This document shows positions 24,824 to 32,837 of a stretch of 33,066 nt of DNA, in pieces. Under the pieces are notes generated by a model, which ran no database searches, had not been told where the DNA came from, and saw only the letters and a list, made by a program, of their open reading frames with translations. The position numbers were made by a program, and so were the translations under genes. Numbering within the stretch: the stretch's first letter is position 1; every line of letters begins with the position of its first letter. Source of the DNA: JBOGJG01 sp050747825 (GTDB lineage Bacteria; Acidobacteriota; UBA6911; RPQK01; JBOGJG01); assembly GCA_050747825.1 (NCBI GenBank), contig JBOGJG010000242.1, positions 1-33,066 on the forward strand, given 5' to 3'.

Positions 24824-25981
24824 TCAGGAACCGGCGCGTTCCACTTCGATCTGCAGGACCTGCGGCTGGATCTGGGTCACATTCACCTCGGGAGGTGTAT
24901 AGATGCTGGTAGGGTCCACGGTCATAATGTTCATTCCAGGCTGCACCCCTGACAAATCAATCCTCACTTCCAGTGAACTCGGGTCCAGGCGCGCCAGGCT
25001 GTGACGCGGGCCGCTGAGCCGAACGGAAGCCTCTTCAGCCGGTCTCGAGATCAACACGTAGCCATCTGGAAGATCCTGGTAGAGAATGGGAACGGAGAAA
25101 ATCTGGTCGGTGGACTGCTGTCCGGCCAGCACGAACCAGACGCCCAGCACAAAGAAAAACGTGATCAGCTTGGCTTTCCACTCCTTCAGGATGATGCTGT
25201 GCCAGGTAGGCCTCGGTATCTGCGCCGCCGGCTGGATGCCCCTGCGAACTTCAGCGGCAAGGGCTTCGAGATCTATGTACTCGCCCACTCGTCCGTCCTC
25301 AGCCAGCGAAATGCTCCCCCGCTCTTCGGAAACTGCAATCACCAGCGCGTCGGAGACTTCGGTGATGCCGACGGCCGCACGGTGGCGGCTGCCGTACTTG
25401 ATGGGCAGATCGGCTTTGGAGATGGGAAGGAAGACTCCCACTTCATGTATTCTCCCGTCCTGAATCCAGGCCGCGCCGTCATGCAGTGGAGAGTGGCGCT
25501 GAAAAATGCTGATCAGTATTTCCCGCTGCACCTCGCTCCCAAAGCGGATTCCAGGGCGAACCAAATCCCGGATCGGGTCCTGGCGCTCGATCACGATCAG
25601 CGCGCCAATCAGATGACTCGACAGGTGCTCCAATCCTTTGATCAGGTCGTCAACGAAATATTGTCCCAGGATCTCGGGACGCCGCCAGATGCGCAACGGA
25701 TTCAGGCGCTCCAGGACCTGCCGGATCTCAGGCGCGAAGATAATGAGAACGAAGATCAGAAGAGCCTGCCCCAGCCACTCCAGCGCGGAAACAGTAAGAA
25801 ATAGTCCCCAGAATTGAGCCAGCACATACACGACGACCACCGCCGCCATGCCCAGGAGCACCCGGAAGGCCCGAGTCCCCTTCACCCACGAGTACAGCCA
25901 GACCAGGATGTAAGTCACTACCACGATGTCCAGGATGTCGTACCAGCGGAGTTGAAGCAGGCGGTCCACCAGAGCGTCCAT
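24824..25981 (-). CDS. cdaA: Diadenylate cyclase CdaA fused to a YbbR (CdaR-like) domain
   Basis: A protein of 385 residues from the ATG at 25981, chosen because its N-terminus (ALVDRLLQLRWYDILDIVVV) matches CdaA starts; an upstream GTG at 26020 would add 13 residues. Counting from that GTG, three membrane helices (about 28-100) precede the DAC domain with LHDGAAWIQDGRI (DGA, 181-183), GSRHRAAVGI (RHRAA, 212-216) and VSEERGSIS. It makes c-di-AMP from two ATP. A fourth helix (KLITFFFVLGVWFVLAG) leads to a C-terminal YbbR-like domain (about 305-398). In Bacillus, the YbbR regulator CdaR is a separate protein; here both are one chain. Confidence 0.85.
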   Translation of the reverse strand: MDALVDRLLQLRWYDILDIVVVTYILVWLYSWVKGTRAFRVLLGMAAVVVVYVLAQFWGLFLTVSALEWLGQALLIFVLIIFAPEIRQVLERLNPLRIWRRPEILGQYFVDDLIKGLEHLSSHLIGALIVIERQDPIRDLVRPGIRFGSEVQREILISIFQRHSPLHDGAAWIQDGRIHEVGVFLPISKADLPIKYGSRHRAAVGITEVSDALVIAVSEERGSISLAEDGRVGEYIDLEALAAEVRRGIQPAAQIPRPTWHSIILKEWKAKLITFFFVLGVWFVLAGQQSTDQIFSVPILYQDLPDGYVLISRPAEEASVRLSGPRHSLARLDPSSLEVRIDLSGVQPGMNIMTVDPTSIYTPPEVNVTQIQPQVLQIEVERAGS

Positions 25982-26022
25982 GCTGTAACTGTACAACGTC
26001 ATTCGTGATTCGTCATTCACGT

Positions 26023-26028
26023 TATAAT
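26023..26028 (+). promoter_or_regulatory. Possible -10 box (tataat) for gltX
   Basis: A consensus TATAAT lies 16 bases before the gltX ATG, in the narrow gap between divergent cdaA and gltX. The -35 region is weak. If used, the leader would be very short. Confidence 0.35.
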
Positions 26029-26043
26029 CAATCTCCTCAACCC

Positions 26044-27381
26044 ATGACGACCCGAGTTCGCTTCGCTCCCAGTCCGACCGGCTACCTACATATCGGCGGC
26101 GCCCGGACGGCGCTGTTCAACTGGCTCTACGCGCGCCGTCATCAGGGGACGTTTATCCTCAGGATCGAGGATACCGATGTGAAGCGGTCCAGCCGCGAGA
26201 TGGTGGAGGGTATCCTCGACGGTTTGAAGTGGCTGGGCCTGGAGTGGAATGAAGGGCCGTTTTATCAGTCCCAGCGACTCGATCTGTACCGGTCAGTCTG
26301 TGAACAGCTCCGGCGGGATGGTCACGCCTACCATTCTGGGGACCCTGCCGCTCTGCGATTCAGGGTTCCTGAGAACCAGCGCGTCAGCTTTCATGACCGC
26401 GCCTTCGGCCCGATCGAAGTGGCCAGCGAGAATATCGAAGATTTCGTGCTCCTGCGCTCAGACGGTATGCCGACTTACCACCTGAGCGTGGTGGCCGACG
26501 ATATCGACATGAAGATCTCTCACGTGATCCGGGGCGCCGACCACCTCTCCAATACGAGCAAGCACGTGCTCCTGTACCAGGCTCTGCAGCAGCCTGTTCC
26601 CGAATACGTGCATCTCCCCTTGATCCTGGGTCCTGACAAGAAGCGACTGAGCAAGCGGCATGGAGCCACCTCGGTCCTGGAATACCGGAAACAGGGTTTT
26701 CTGCCTGTGGCGCTACGCAATTATTTGGCGCTGCTGGGATGGTCGCCAGGCGGCGACGAGGAGATCATGAGTGAAGAGCGACTGATCGCTCTGTTCGATC
26801 TGGAGCGCATCAACAAAGCCAATGCTGTTTTCGATCTGCAAAAGCTGGAGTGGCTGAACGGCCAATCCATCAGCGCCTCCCCGGCCGAGGATCTCGTCGA
26901 ACCCGTCAGCTCAGTGCTGCAGGACGAGGGACTTTGGAATCCCTCGCTGCTGGAGACAGAGCGCGCTTCCTTCCTTGGCGCGCTTCACCTCCTGAAACCC
27001 AGAGTGCGCCGCCTGACCGACTTCGCCGAATGGAAAGCTTTTTTCACAGATGACTTCGAGTACGAACCCGAGACCGAGAGCAAATACCTGTCGGATGGGC
27101 AGCAGAATGCGGAGCTTATCCAGGCCATCCAGGAGCTTCGCCGCTCTTACCAGGAGCTGAGCCCCTTCAACCTGGCGACAACCGAGGAGCAGTTACGGCA
27201 AATCGTGGCCCGTCGCGATCTCAAAGCGGGACACTTGATGGGTGTCGTGCGGCTGGCCCTTACGGGCAAGGCGGCGGCTCCGGGCCTGTTCGAGATCGTG
27301 ACCACCCTGGGCAGGGAAAAGACCATCCAACGTCTAGAGCGGCTGCTGGTCAGACTGGCGGCTGGTCCCTCCGATGAGTGA
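26044..27381 (+). CDS. gltX: Glutamyl-tRNA synthetase
   Basis: A 445-residue class I synthetase that charges tRNA-Glu. Features are FAPSPTGYLHIGGARTALFN (HIGG at 16-19), IEDTDVKRS, VIRGADHLSNT and KKRLSKRHGA (KRLSK at 200-204, the KMSKS equivalent), followed by an alpha-helical anticodon-binding part. Between DGHAYH (about 92-97) and RFRVPE, most bacterial enzymes have a segment of about 40 residues containing CYC or CFC; here only SGDPAAL remains, so the enzyme lacks that subdomain. It is otherwise full length. The gene overlaps the next by eight bases, leading a tight series with a glycosyltransferase, pdxJ and rsmI. Confidence 0.92.
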   Translation: MTTRVRFAPSPTGYLHIGGARTALFNWLYARRHQGTFILRIEDTDVKRSSREMVEGILDGLKWLGLEWNEGPFYQSQRLDLYRSVCEQLRRDGHAYHSGDPAALRFRVPENQRVSFHDRAFGPIEVASENIEDFVLLRSDGMPTYHLSVVADDIDMKISHVIRGADHLSNTSKHVLLYQALQQPVPEYVHLPLILGPDKKRLSKRHGATSVLEYRKQGFLPVALRNYLALLGWSPGGDEEIMSEERLIALFDLERINKANAVFDLQKLEWLNGQSISASPAEDLVEPVSSVLQDEGLWNPSLLETERASFLGALHLLKPRVRRLTDFAEWKAFFTDDFEYEPETESKYLSDGQQNAELIQAIQELRRSYQELSPFNLATTEEQLRQIVARRDLKAGHLMGVVRLALTGKAAAPGLFEIVTTLGREKTIQRLERLLVRLAAGPSDE

Positions 27382-28114
27382 TTTGTTCCTGTCCGTGATC
27401 ATTCCAGCCTATAACGAAGCGGATCGTCTCGGCTCCAGCCTTCAGAGCATCTGCGGCTATTTGCTCTCGCGCGGCGTGAGATTCGAGATCATTGTGGTGG
27501 ATGACGCTTCTCAGGATGAGACTTACAGAGTGGCCGAAGAACTGAACTGTCGGGATGATGATGCCTGGAGATTGCGTCTGTTCAGAAACGAGCGCAATCG
27601 CGGCAAAGGATATTCCGTGCGGCGCGGAATGCTGGAGTGCGAGGGCCGGTACGCTCTTCTGACGGATGCCGACCTGAGCACGCCGATCCAGGAGTTTGAG
27701 AAGCTGGAGAATTACGTTCTCCATGCAGTGGCCCAGATTGCCTTCGGCTCACGAGACGTCCAGGGCTCCCAGGTCGAAGTGCATCAGTCCGCCTTCCGGG
27801 AAAGGAGCGGCAAGTTTTTCAACTGGCTGGTTCGCCATCTCACCGGACTCCCTTATCGCGACACCCAGTGCGGATTTAAGTTATTTGAAATGAAGCAGTG
27901 TAAGGCTATATTTGCAAGACAGCGAATTGAGGATTTTGGATTTGACGTGGAGGTCCTTTACGTCGCGCAAAAGTGGGGGCTGTCGCTGAAGGAGGTGCCT
28001 GTTGTGTGGCGGCATGTCTCCGGAAGCAAGGTTAACTTTGTGCCCGACGCCGCTAGGATGATCCTGGACCTTCTCCGCGTGCGTTGGAATGACTGGATAG
28101 GCCGGTATGACTGA
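27374..28114 (+). CDS. Family 2 glycosyltransferase (dolichyl-phosphate-glucose-synthase-like)
   Basis: A 246-residue GT-A fold protein. It has LSVIIPAYNEADRL at the start, IIVVDDASQDETY, the metal-binding LLTDADLSTPI, and DTQCGFKLF with a later EDFGFDVEVLYVAQKWG. These features match the dolichyl-phosphate beta-glucosyltransferase/DPM1-like branch, which transfers a sugar from a nucleotide donor to a polyprenyl phosphate at the membrane face. The acceptor here is probably undecaprenyl phosphate, an inference. It overlaps gltX by eight bases and pdxJ by eight bases, so expression is linked. No membrane helix is seen, so it would be peripheral. Confidence 0.85.
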   Translation: MSDLFLSVIIPAYNEADRLGSSLQSICGYLLSRGVRFEIIVVDDASQDETYRVAEELNCRDDDAWRLRLFRNERNRGKGYSVRRGMLECEGRYALLTDADLSTPIQEFEKLENYVLHAVAQIAFGSRDVQGSQVEVHQSAFRERSGKFFNWLVRHLTGLPYRDTQCGFKLFEMKQCKAIFARQRIEDFGFDVEVLYVAQKWGLSLKEVPVVWRHVSGSKVNFVPDAARMILDLLRVRWNDWIGRYD

Positions 28115-28859
28115 TATGACCAAACTGGGTGTCAACATCGATCACATCGCCACGATCAGGGAAGCGCGCCGGACGTTTGAACCGGATCCCATAGCGGCGG
28201 CCGTTTTGGCGGAACTGGCGGGCGCTCATGGGATCACCGTCCACTTGCGCAGTGACCGGCGCCATATCAAGGATTCGGACGTGCGGCGCCTGCGCGAGAC
28301 GGTCACGACGCGTTTGAACGTGGAAATGGCAGCGACTGATGAGATGGTGGGGATGGCCCTCGACTTGCGTCCGGACACCGTGACGCTTGTCCCCGAACGG
28401 GAAAATGAAATCACCACGGAAGGCGGCCTGAACATCATCAAGCAGGAAAAAGAAATCGCGCGCGCCATTGAACGGCTGGAAAAGGCCGGACTTGAGGTCT
28501 CGCTCTTCATCGATCCGGACCTGGAACAGATCAAACGGGGGCTCGCGATTGGCGCCAGGACGATTGAAATTAATACGGTGGCCTATTCGGAGGCGGTCCC
28601 TAAAGGCTTGCACGAGGAGCAGGAAGACTTCAAGCGAGAGCTGCAGAAGGTGGCTGCTGCCGCCAAGTTTGCGGGAAGCCAGGGGATGCGGGTGCTGGCC
28701 GGCCACGGGCTTACTTACCGGAACGTGCGGCCGATTTCCGATATCGTTCAGATCGTGGAGCTCAACATCGGCCACAATATCGTCTCGCGGGCGGCCCTTG
28801 TCGGAATGGAGCGCGCCGTCCGGGAAATGCTCGATCTGCTTGATGGGGTCAGATCTTGA
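28107..28859 (+). CDS. pdxJ: Pyridoxine 5'-phosphate synthase
   Basis: A 250-residue TIM-barrel enzyme that condenses 1-deoxy-xylulose 5-phosphate with 3-amino-2-oxopropyl phosphate in the DXP-dependent route to vitamin B6. It begins KLGVNIDHIATIREARR and keeps HLRSDRRHIKD, LNVEMAATDEM, VTLVPERENEITTEGG, SLFIDPDLEQ and GHGLTYRNV. At the segment ending EINTVAYSEA, many PdxJ proteins have HTG instead of NTV, a visible variation. Its last codons (DGVRS and TGA) lie in a palindromic repeat. PLP is the cofactor of the Tat aminotransferase elsewhere in the window, but no linkage is implied. Confidence 0.93.
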   Translation: MTDMTKLGVNIDHIATIREARRTFEPDPIAAAVLAELAGAHGITVHLRSDRRHIKDSDVRRLRETVTTRLNVEMAATDEMVGMALDLRPDTVTLVPERENEITTEGGLNIIKQEKEIARAIERLEKAGLEVSLFIDPDLEQIKRGLAIGARTIEINTVAYSEAVPKGLHEEQEDFKRELQKVAAAAKFAGSQGMRVLAGHGLTYRNVRPISDIVQIVELNIGHNIVSRAALVGMERAVREMLDLLDGVRS

Positions 28860-28940
28860 ATTTTTCGTGTTTGAAGGGAAGCAGCCGCAAGCGTGCCCAA
28901 GAGCGAAGCAAGAACGAAAAATTCAAGATCTGACCCCATC
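28842..28940. repeat. Perfect 27-bp inverted repeat joining pdxJ and rsmI
   Basis: Arms 28842-28868 and 28914-28940 are perfect complements around a 45-base loop. The arm core is ggggtcagatcttgaat. Similar palindromes are common as REP elements associated with RAYT (IS200-like) transposases. The left arm contains the pdxJ stop; the right arm encodes the start of RsmI. No other copy is seen in this window. Confidence 0.9.
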
Positions 28941-29780
28941 AGCGGGACTCTTTACGTGGTGGCGACGCCGCTCGGTAATCTGGAGGATCTTAGTCCACGG
29001 GCGGTCCGGATGCTGCAGGAAGTTGACTTAATCGCCTGCGAGGATACACGCCACACGCGAAAGCTGCTGACTCACTTGGGCCTCGACACCCCGGCAACCA
29101 GCTACCACGAGCACAACGAAGAAACGGAAGCGCCCAGGCTGCTGGAAAAGCTGCGCCAGGGCCAGGATCTGGCGCTGGTCTCGGACGCCGGGACGCCTTT
29201 GCTCTCCGACCCCGGCTACCGGCTGGTCCACCTGTGCCGCGAGGAGGGCGTGAATGTCGTCCCTGTCCCGGGCGCCTCGGCGGCGATAGCCGCCCTGTCC
29301 GTTTCCGGTCTTGCCAGTGACCGTTTTCTCTTCCTGGGATTTCTTTCGCGCCAGAATTCGGCCCTACGAGAGCAGTTGAAGCAAGTGGTCTCCATTGATG
29401 CGACTCTGATTTTCTATGTCTCGCCCCACCGGCTTGCGGCGACGCTCGAGGCCGCTGCGGATGCATTGGGGGAGCGGCGGGCGTTCCTGATACGCGAGAT
29501 GACCAAGATGTACGAGACCTCCTACTATGGCCGCCTGGAGGAGATCGCTTCCCAGGTTCGGGAGGAGTCCTCGAGGGGCGAGTACACGCTCGTAGTACAA
29601 GGGGCGCCCGGAGGCGCCCAAGAGGCCGCGCCGGCTCAGATCGATGTCGTGGCTTACGTAGAAGGTCTCGTTCAGGCGCGCGGCCTGAGCAAGAAAGAAG
29701 CCATCAAACTCGCCGCTCAGCAGCTCGGCATGCCAAAGCGGGAAGTCTATAGAATTGTCAGCGAAGGCGCCGCTCGCTGA
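28893..29780 (+). CDS. rsmI: 16S rRNA (cytidine-1402-2'-O)-methyltransferase
   Basis: A 295-residue SAM-dependent enzyme that modifies C1402 in the 16S decoding centre. The tetrapyrrole-methylase fold motifs are GTLYVVATPLGNLEDLSPRA, IACEDTRHTRKLLTHL, LALVSDAGTPLLSDPGYRLV and VPVPGASAAIAALSVSGL. The start is a GTG at 28893 inside the palindromic repeat, giving an extra N-terminus (RTKNSRSDPIS) before the native GTLYVV. The C-terminus (EGAAR and TGA) merges with another repeat. The native ATG appears to have been replaced by repeat sequence, so translation starts or efficiency may differ from relatives. It is likely co-transcribed with pdxJ. Confidence 0.9.
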   Translation: MPKSEARTKNSRSDPISGTLYVVATPLGNLEDLSPRAVRMLQEVDLIACEDTRHTRKLLTHLGLDTPATSYHEHNEETEAPRLLEKLRQGQDLALVSDAGTPLLSDPGYRLVHLCREEGVNVVPVPGASAAIAALSVSGLASDRFLFLGFLSRQNSALREQLKQVVSIDATLIFYVSPHRLAATLEAAADALGERRAFLIREMTKMYETSYYGRLEEIASQVREESSRGEYTLVVQGAPGGAQEAAPAQIDVVAYVEGLVQARGLSKKEAIKLAAQQLGMPKREVYRIVSEGAAR

Positions 29781-29848
29781 TGGTCGCGGCTCTGTTATAG
29801 TCGGGGCTCTGACGCACTCAACCGAGCCGTGATCGTGAGAGAACCCCC
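29767..29848. repeat. Inverted repeat (REP-like), copy 2
   Basis: The left arm (ctgatggtcgcggctctg) and right arm (gagccgtgatcgtgagag) match the repeat at 16429-16512 with several substitutions. The TGA of rsmI lies in the left arm, so the repeat supplies its last codons. It separates rsmI from the convergent TonB receptor gene and may terminate both. Confidence 0.75.
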
Positions 29849-29849
29849 T

Positions 29850-32228
29850 TTACCAGAAATAAAATCTGGCCGAAGCCGAGAAGAGTCGCGGGATATAGAA
29901 CTGCCCCGGGGAGAAGACGCTCTCCTGCGCGATTATGTACACGTTGTCCGTCAGGTTTTCCACGTTGAACTGCAAGCTCAGCCTGGCTCTGTCCCCGCTG
30001 CGGAAAAGCTCAAAACCAGCACTCAGGTTTAATGTGAGGTGTGGCGGTACACGCCCGGCAGCCGGCATTGCCTGGCTTTCATGATCCTGTTCTTCCCCAG
30101 GATGATCGTGGTGGCCGTGGTCGTGGCCAGCGTCTTCACCATGTCCCACCGGGGTGCCGCTCCCGTATTCCGACGTCAGGCCGACCCAGGCCCCGGAGCG
30201 GGCATGCCTGTACGTAACGCCGGCGGTTGCGGTATGCGTCTGGTCCATAGGGGCCAGGAAACGTCCAGTTTCCTCGATATGGTGGACTTCGGAGATAAAT
30301 CCGGCCGTCACCGGATTGTAAAAATAGACTTGCCCGCGCGCGTAATTCAGGTAACCGGAAAGGCCGAGCCTCCTGATCAGAGGCGCTTCCGCTTTGAATT
30401 CCAGACCGTAGGCTTGGGCCCGGTCAAAGGAGGCGTAACTGTAAATGCGCGAATCAGGCCAAATCGCCGTGTGGACCGGATTATCACTGAGCCGATAATA
30501 GCCGGTCAGTCCCAGTCTGAGATCTGAACCGACAGGCTGGATCACGCCCAATTCGAACTGGTCTTCCACAGTCGGGCGCAAAGGCGACAGCCCTTCACCG
30601 ATTTCTCGGATGAAACGGGTCAGGCCCGCGCTACTCAAGAGCACGTTTTCGACCGGAGGGGGAACAAAAAAGTGATTGTACGAGGCGTGCAGTACGGCTC
30701 CGCTTTCGTCGAGGCGGTAAGCAAAATTGAAACGTGGACTGAAGTGCGATTCCGATAAAGCCAGGCTGTAGCGGTCGAAGCGCAGGCCGAGGTCCGCAGT
30801 CAGGCTTGGCGTCACCTGGATGGCGTCCTGAAGATAAAGGCTGAGTTGTCCACCCGTCTTTCGCTGATCGAATTGGATAGGCTGGCTGAAATGCAGGTGG
30901 GGCAGATTAAGCTCGTGCGTCAGCCGACGATATCCTTCGTACTCATAAGATAATTCCTCATGAGGCCGAAGCACAACGAAATCGACTCCGCCCTTCAGAG
31001 TATGCCGGCCGGCGAAGCGGGTCAGGTCACTCTTGACTCCGGCTGTCATAAGATCTCGCCTGGAGCGGGCGGTGGCCGCCAGCGGGTCGAGCGCAGGCAG
31101 GAGCTGCGAGCGAGACCAGCGTTGGTATATGGAAGTATTCAGTAACGTCTCCGCGGAGAAGGCGCGGTCCCAGCTCAGAATGGCCGTTTGCTGGCGAGTG
31201 CGCTGAAAAGCATTCGCATTGGGCCGGATGTCGTCGTCCAGAGGAGTCTTGGGAATTTCGAAGTTGCTCCCATCGCCCATGAAAATCACCTTAAGCGTGT
31301 CGTTTGCGCTTACCAGAAAATCAAGCTGCAAGAAGCTGTGGGCTCCCCGGCCGGTATCGTGAATGGCTCTGGGATCGGGAGGACTTAGAAAGCGGGCCGA
31401 TTCAGATCCCGAGGTGAAAAGATAATAGCCCACATTTCCGGCATGTCCTCCATATTCAGCCGCAACGTTATGGCGCAGAGCCGAGCCGAGGCCCAGGGTG
31501 AGCGATCCCTCATCATTCATGGATAGACCAGACTTCGTCACCACATCGACGATTCCTCCGAAGCGGTTGCCATATTCGGCGGAAAAGCCGCCAGTCATGA
31601 CATTGGCTGAACTGATCACCCGCGGGCTGAGCCCGCCTGAGAAAAGTGAATGGGGGTTTTCCCAAAACGACACTCCGTTAATAAAAGTGTTCAGCGCCAG
31701 TTCCTGTCCCCGGATATGTACGAAATCATCATGGCCTCGAATCATGCCCGGCGCGGCCGTGACCAGCGCATCCGGAAGTGAGGTCTGCTGAGTAAGGGGA
31801 AGATCCCCCAGATGAGTTTGGCCCAGCACTGTGGAACTGGGCGAATATGTGCTCGCCATCGACACGGTTTCCGCCATCACATCCACCGTCACATCGCTGG
31901 GGCGGATCTCAAGGGGGATAGTCAGATTCCTGACTTCCCGCGGCTTGAGGGTAAGGCGGATGTCCCTGGTTGCAAAGCTTGGGTGACGGGCGGCCAGGCT
32001 GTAATCTCCCGGCATCAAGCCCTGAAATTGAAAATACCCATCTGCATCGCTGCTGCTCTGAAGAGGCTGCGGCAGCGCCTGGCTTTCCAGTTCCAATCGA
32101 ATCTCATTAAGAGCAGAGCCGTCTGCCTCAGCGACAATGCGTCCGCGAAGAGTGGCTTTTCCCTGCGCCAGAGCGGGAGTGAGCAGGGCTGGCAACAATG
32201 CCAGGTGAAGATAAATTCTCTTAAACAT
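29850..32228 (-). CDS. TonB-dependent receptor with carboxypeptidase-like domain
   Basis: A 792-residue outer-membrane protein from the ATG at 32228, which begins a signal peptide (MFKRIYLHLALLPALLTPAL). A carboxypeptidase-regulatory domain (about 24-100: LRGRIVAEADGSALNEIRLE) leads to the plug (about 120-230: LPDALVTAAPGMIRGHDDFV and FSAEYGNRFGGIVDVVTKSG), then a 22-strand-type barrel with NVENLTDNVYI and a terminal Trp. A loop near residues 696-715 is rich in His and Asp (VGHGEDAGHDHGHHDH), suggesting metal recognition. It would import a ligand using TonB energy. A Cys-rich secreted protein gene precedes it by about 140 bases on the same strand, separated by a repeat hairpin. Confidence 0.85.
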   Translation of the reverse strand: MFKRIYLHLALLPALLTPALAQGKATLRGRIVAEADGSALNEIRLELESQALPQPLQSSSDADGYFQFQGLMPGDYSLAARHPSFATRDIRLTLKPREVRNLTIPLEIRPSDVTVDVMAETVSMASTYSPSSTVLGQTHLGDLPLTQQTSLPDALVTAAPGMIRGHDDFVHIRGQELALNTFINGVSFWENPHSLFSGGLSPRVISSANVMTGGFSAEYGNRFGGIVDVVTKSGLSMNDEGSLTLGLGSALRHNVAAEYGGHAGNVGYYLFTSGSESARFLSPPDPRAIHDTGRGAHSFLQLDFLVSANDTLKVIFMGDGSNFEIPKTPLDDDIRPNANAFQRTRQQTAILSWDRAFSAETLLNTSIYQRWSRSQLLPALDPLAATARSRRDLMTAGVKSDLTRFAGRHTLKGGVDFVVLRPHEELSYEYEGYRRLTHELNLPHLHFSQPIQFDQRKTGGQLSLYLQDAIQVTPSLTADLGLRFDRYSLALSESHFSPRFNFAYRLDESGAVLHASYNHFFVPPPVENVLLSSAGLTRFIREIGEGLSPLRPTVEDQFELGVIQPVGSDLRLGLTGYYRLSDNPVHTAIWPDSRIYSYASFDRAQAYGLEFKAEAPLIRRLGLSGYLNYARGQVYFYNPVTAGFISEVHHIEETGRFLAPMDQTHTATAGVTYRHARSGAWVGLTSEYGSGTPVGHGEDAGHDHGHHDHPGEEQDHESQAMPAAGRVPPHLTLNLSAGFELFRSGDRARLSLQFNVENLTDNVYIIAQESVFSPGQFYIPRLFSASARFYFW

Positions 32229-32260
32229 AAAAGTTCTCAATTCCTGAAGCTCAGGACAGG

Positions 32261-32305
32261 GGGCCGCTCTCTTACGGTGCGGCTCTTTGGATCCGAGCCG
32301 CCACC
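32261..32305. repeat. Inverted repeat (REP-like), copy 3
   Basis: gggccgctctcttacggt, gcggctc, nine bases, then gagccgcc and accgt: a third diverged copy of the hairpin at 16429-16512, with a shorter loop. It lies between the Cys-rich gene and the receptor ATG, in the receptor's upstream region. Confidence 0.65.
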
Positions 32306-32366
32306 GTACACCCAGGGGGTACCCGGCGGCCACTTTCCTGCGTGACTGAACTAATGACGGTAATTG

Positions 32367-32837
32367 CTAGTGCGAAAACAAATCGGAAAAAAGAAGCGAC
32401 TGGGGCGGGGGTGATGGAGGAGCTTCCTCGAGAAAGAAAACTCTGATCCCTTTATCGCTCATCTCCAGCGTGGGGGTCGGCGGATCAGAAACAGTGAGTG
32501 CGGTAGTGAGGACAAACGGGTGCCGGCCGCCTAAGACAGCCTCTTCCGGCTGCGATTCGCAGCCTTCGCGAATGGCACAGCCGGCTCCGCCAGCGACATC
32601 GTTTTCAGGAGGCGCACCTTGTGAGTCCAGATGGCAGCTCATCGGGGAAGCCGCCTGTTTCGTCTCTGGCCGCACGGCCATCAAGCTACAGACCTCCGGG
32701 CAGGGGCAGGCAGCGCCATGTTGAGAGCACTGCTCCACCTGAGCTGCCAGTGGTATTGCCGCAGAATCGGCAAGCAGGCAAAAAGCCAAAAGCAGAGTGC
32801 TGGCCAATCGATGGCGGCGGATCGAAGTCCTCCACAT
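32367..32837 (-). CDS. Small Cys/His-rich exported protein
   Basis: A 156-residue protein from the ATG at 32837 (a longer frame to 32873 exists). It has a signal peptide (about 1-33, hydrophobic STLLLAFCLLAD). The mature part has seven cysteines (37, 44, 46, 50, 68, 87, 93) with His40 and His69 in CSQHGAACPCPEVC and PMSCHL, then a Pro-rich tail (EEAPPSPPPQSLLF). Clustered CxC, Cys and Met near the membrane surface suggest copper or zinc binding in the periplasm. It precedes the His-rich TonB receptor on the same strand, and I infer a joint role in metal uptake or sensing. I know no named family. Confidence 0.6.
   Translation of the reverse strand: MWRTSIRRHRLASTLLLAFCLLADSAAIPLAAQVEQCSQHGAACPCPEVCSLMAVRPETKQAASPMSCHLDSQGAPPENDVAGGAGCAIREGCESQPEEAVLGGRHPFVLTTALTVSDPPTPTLEMSDKGIRVFFLEEAPPSPPPQSLLFSDLFSH

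Noticed and set aside
25001..25804. 267-codon forward frame opposite cdaA
   Set aside because: It is antisense to the DAC domain, with no recognisable protein features.
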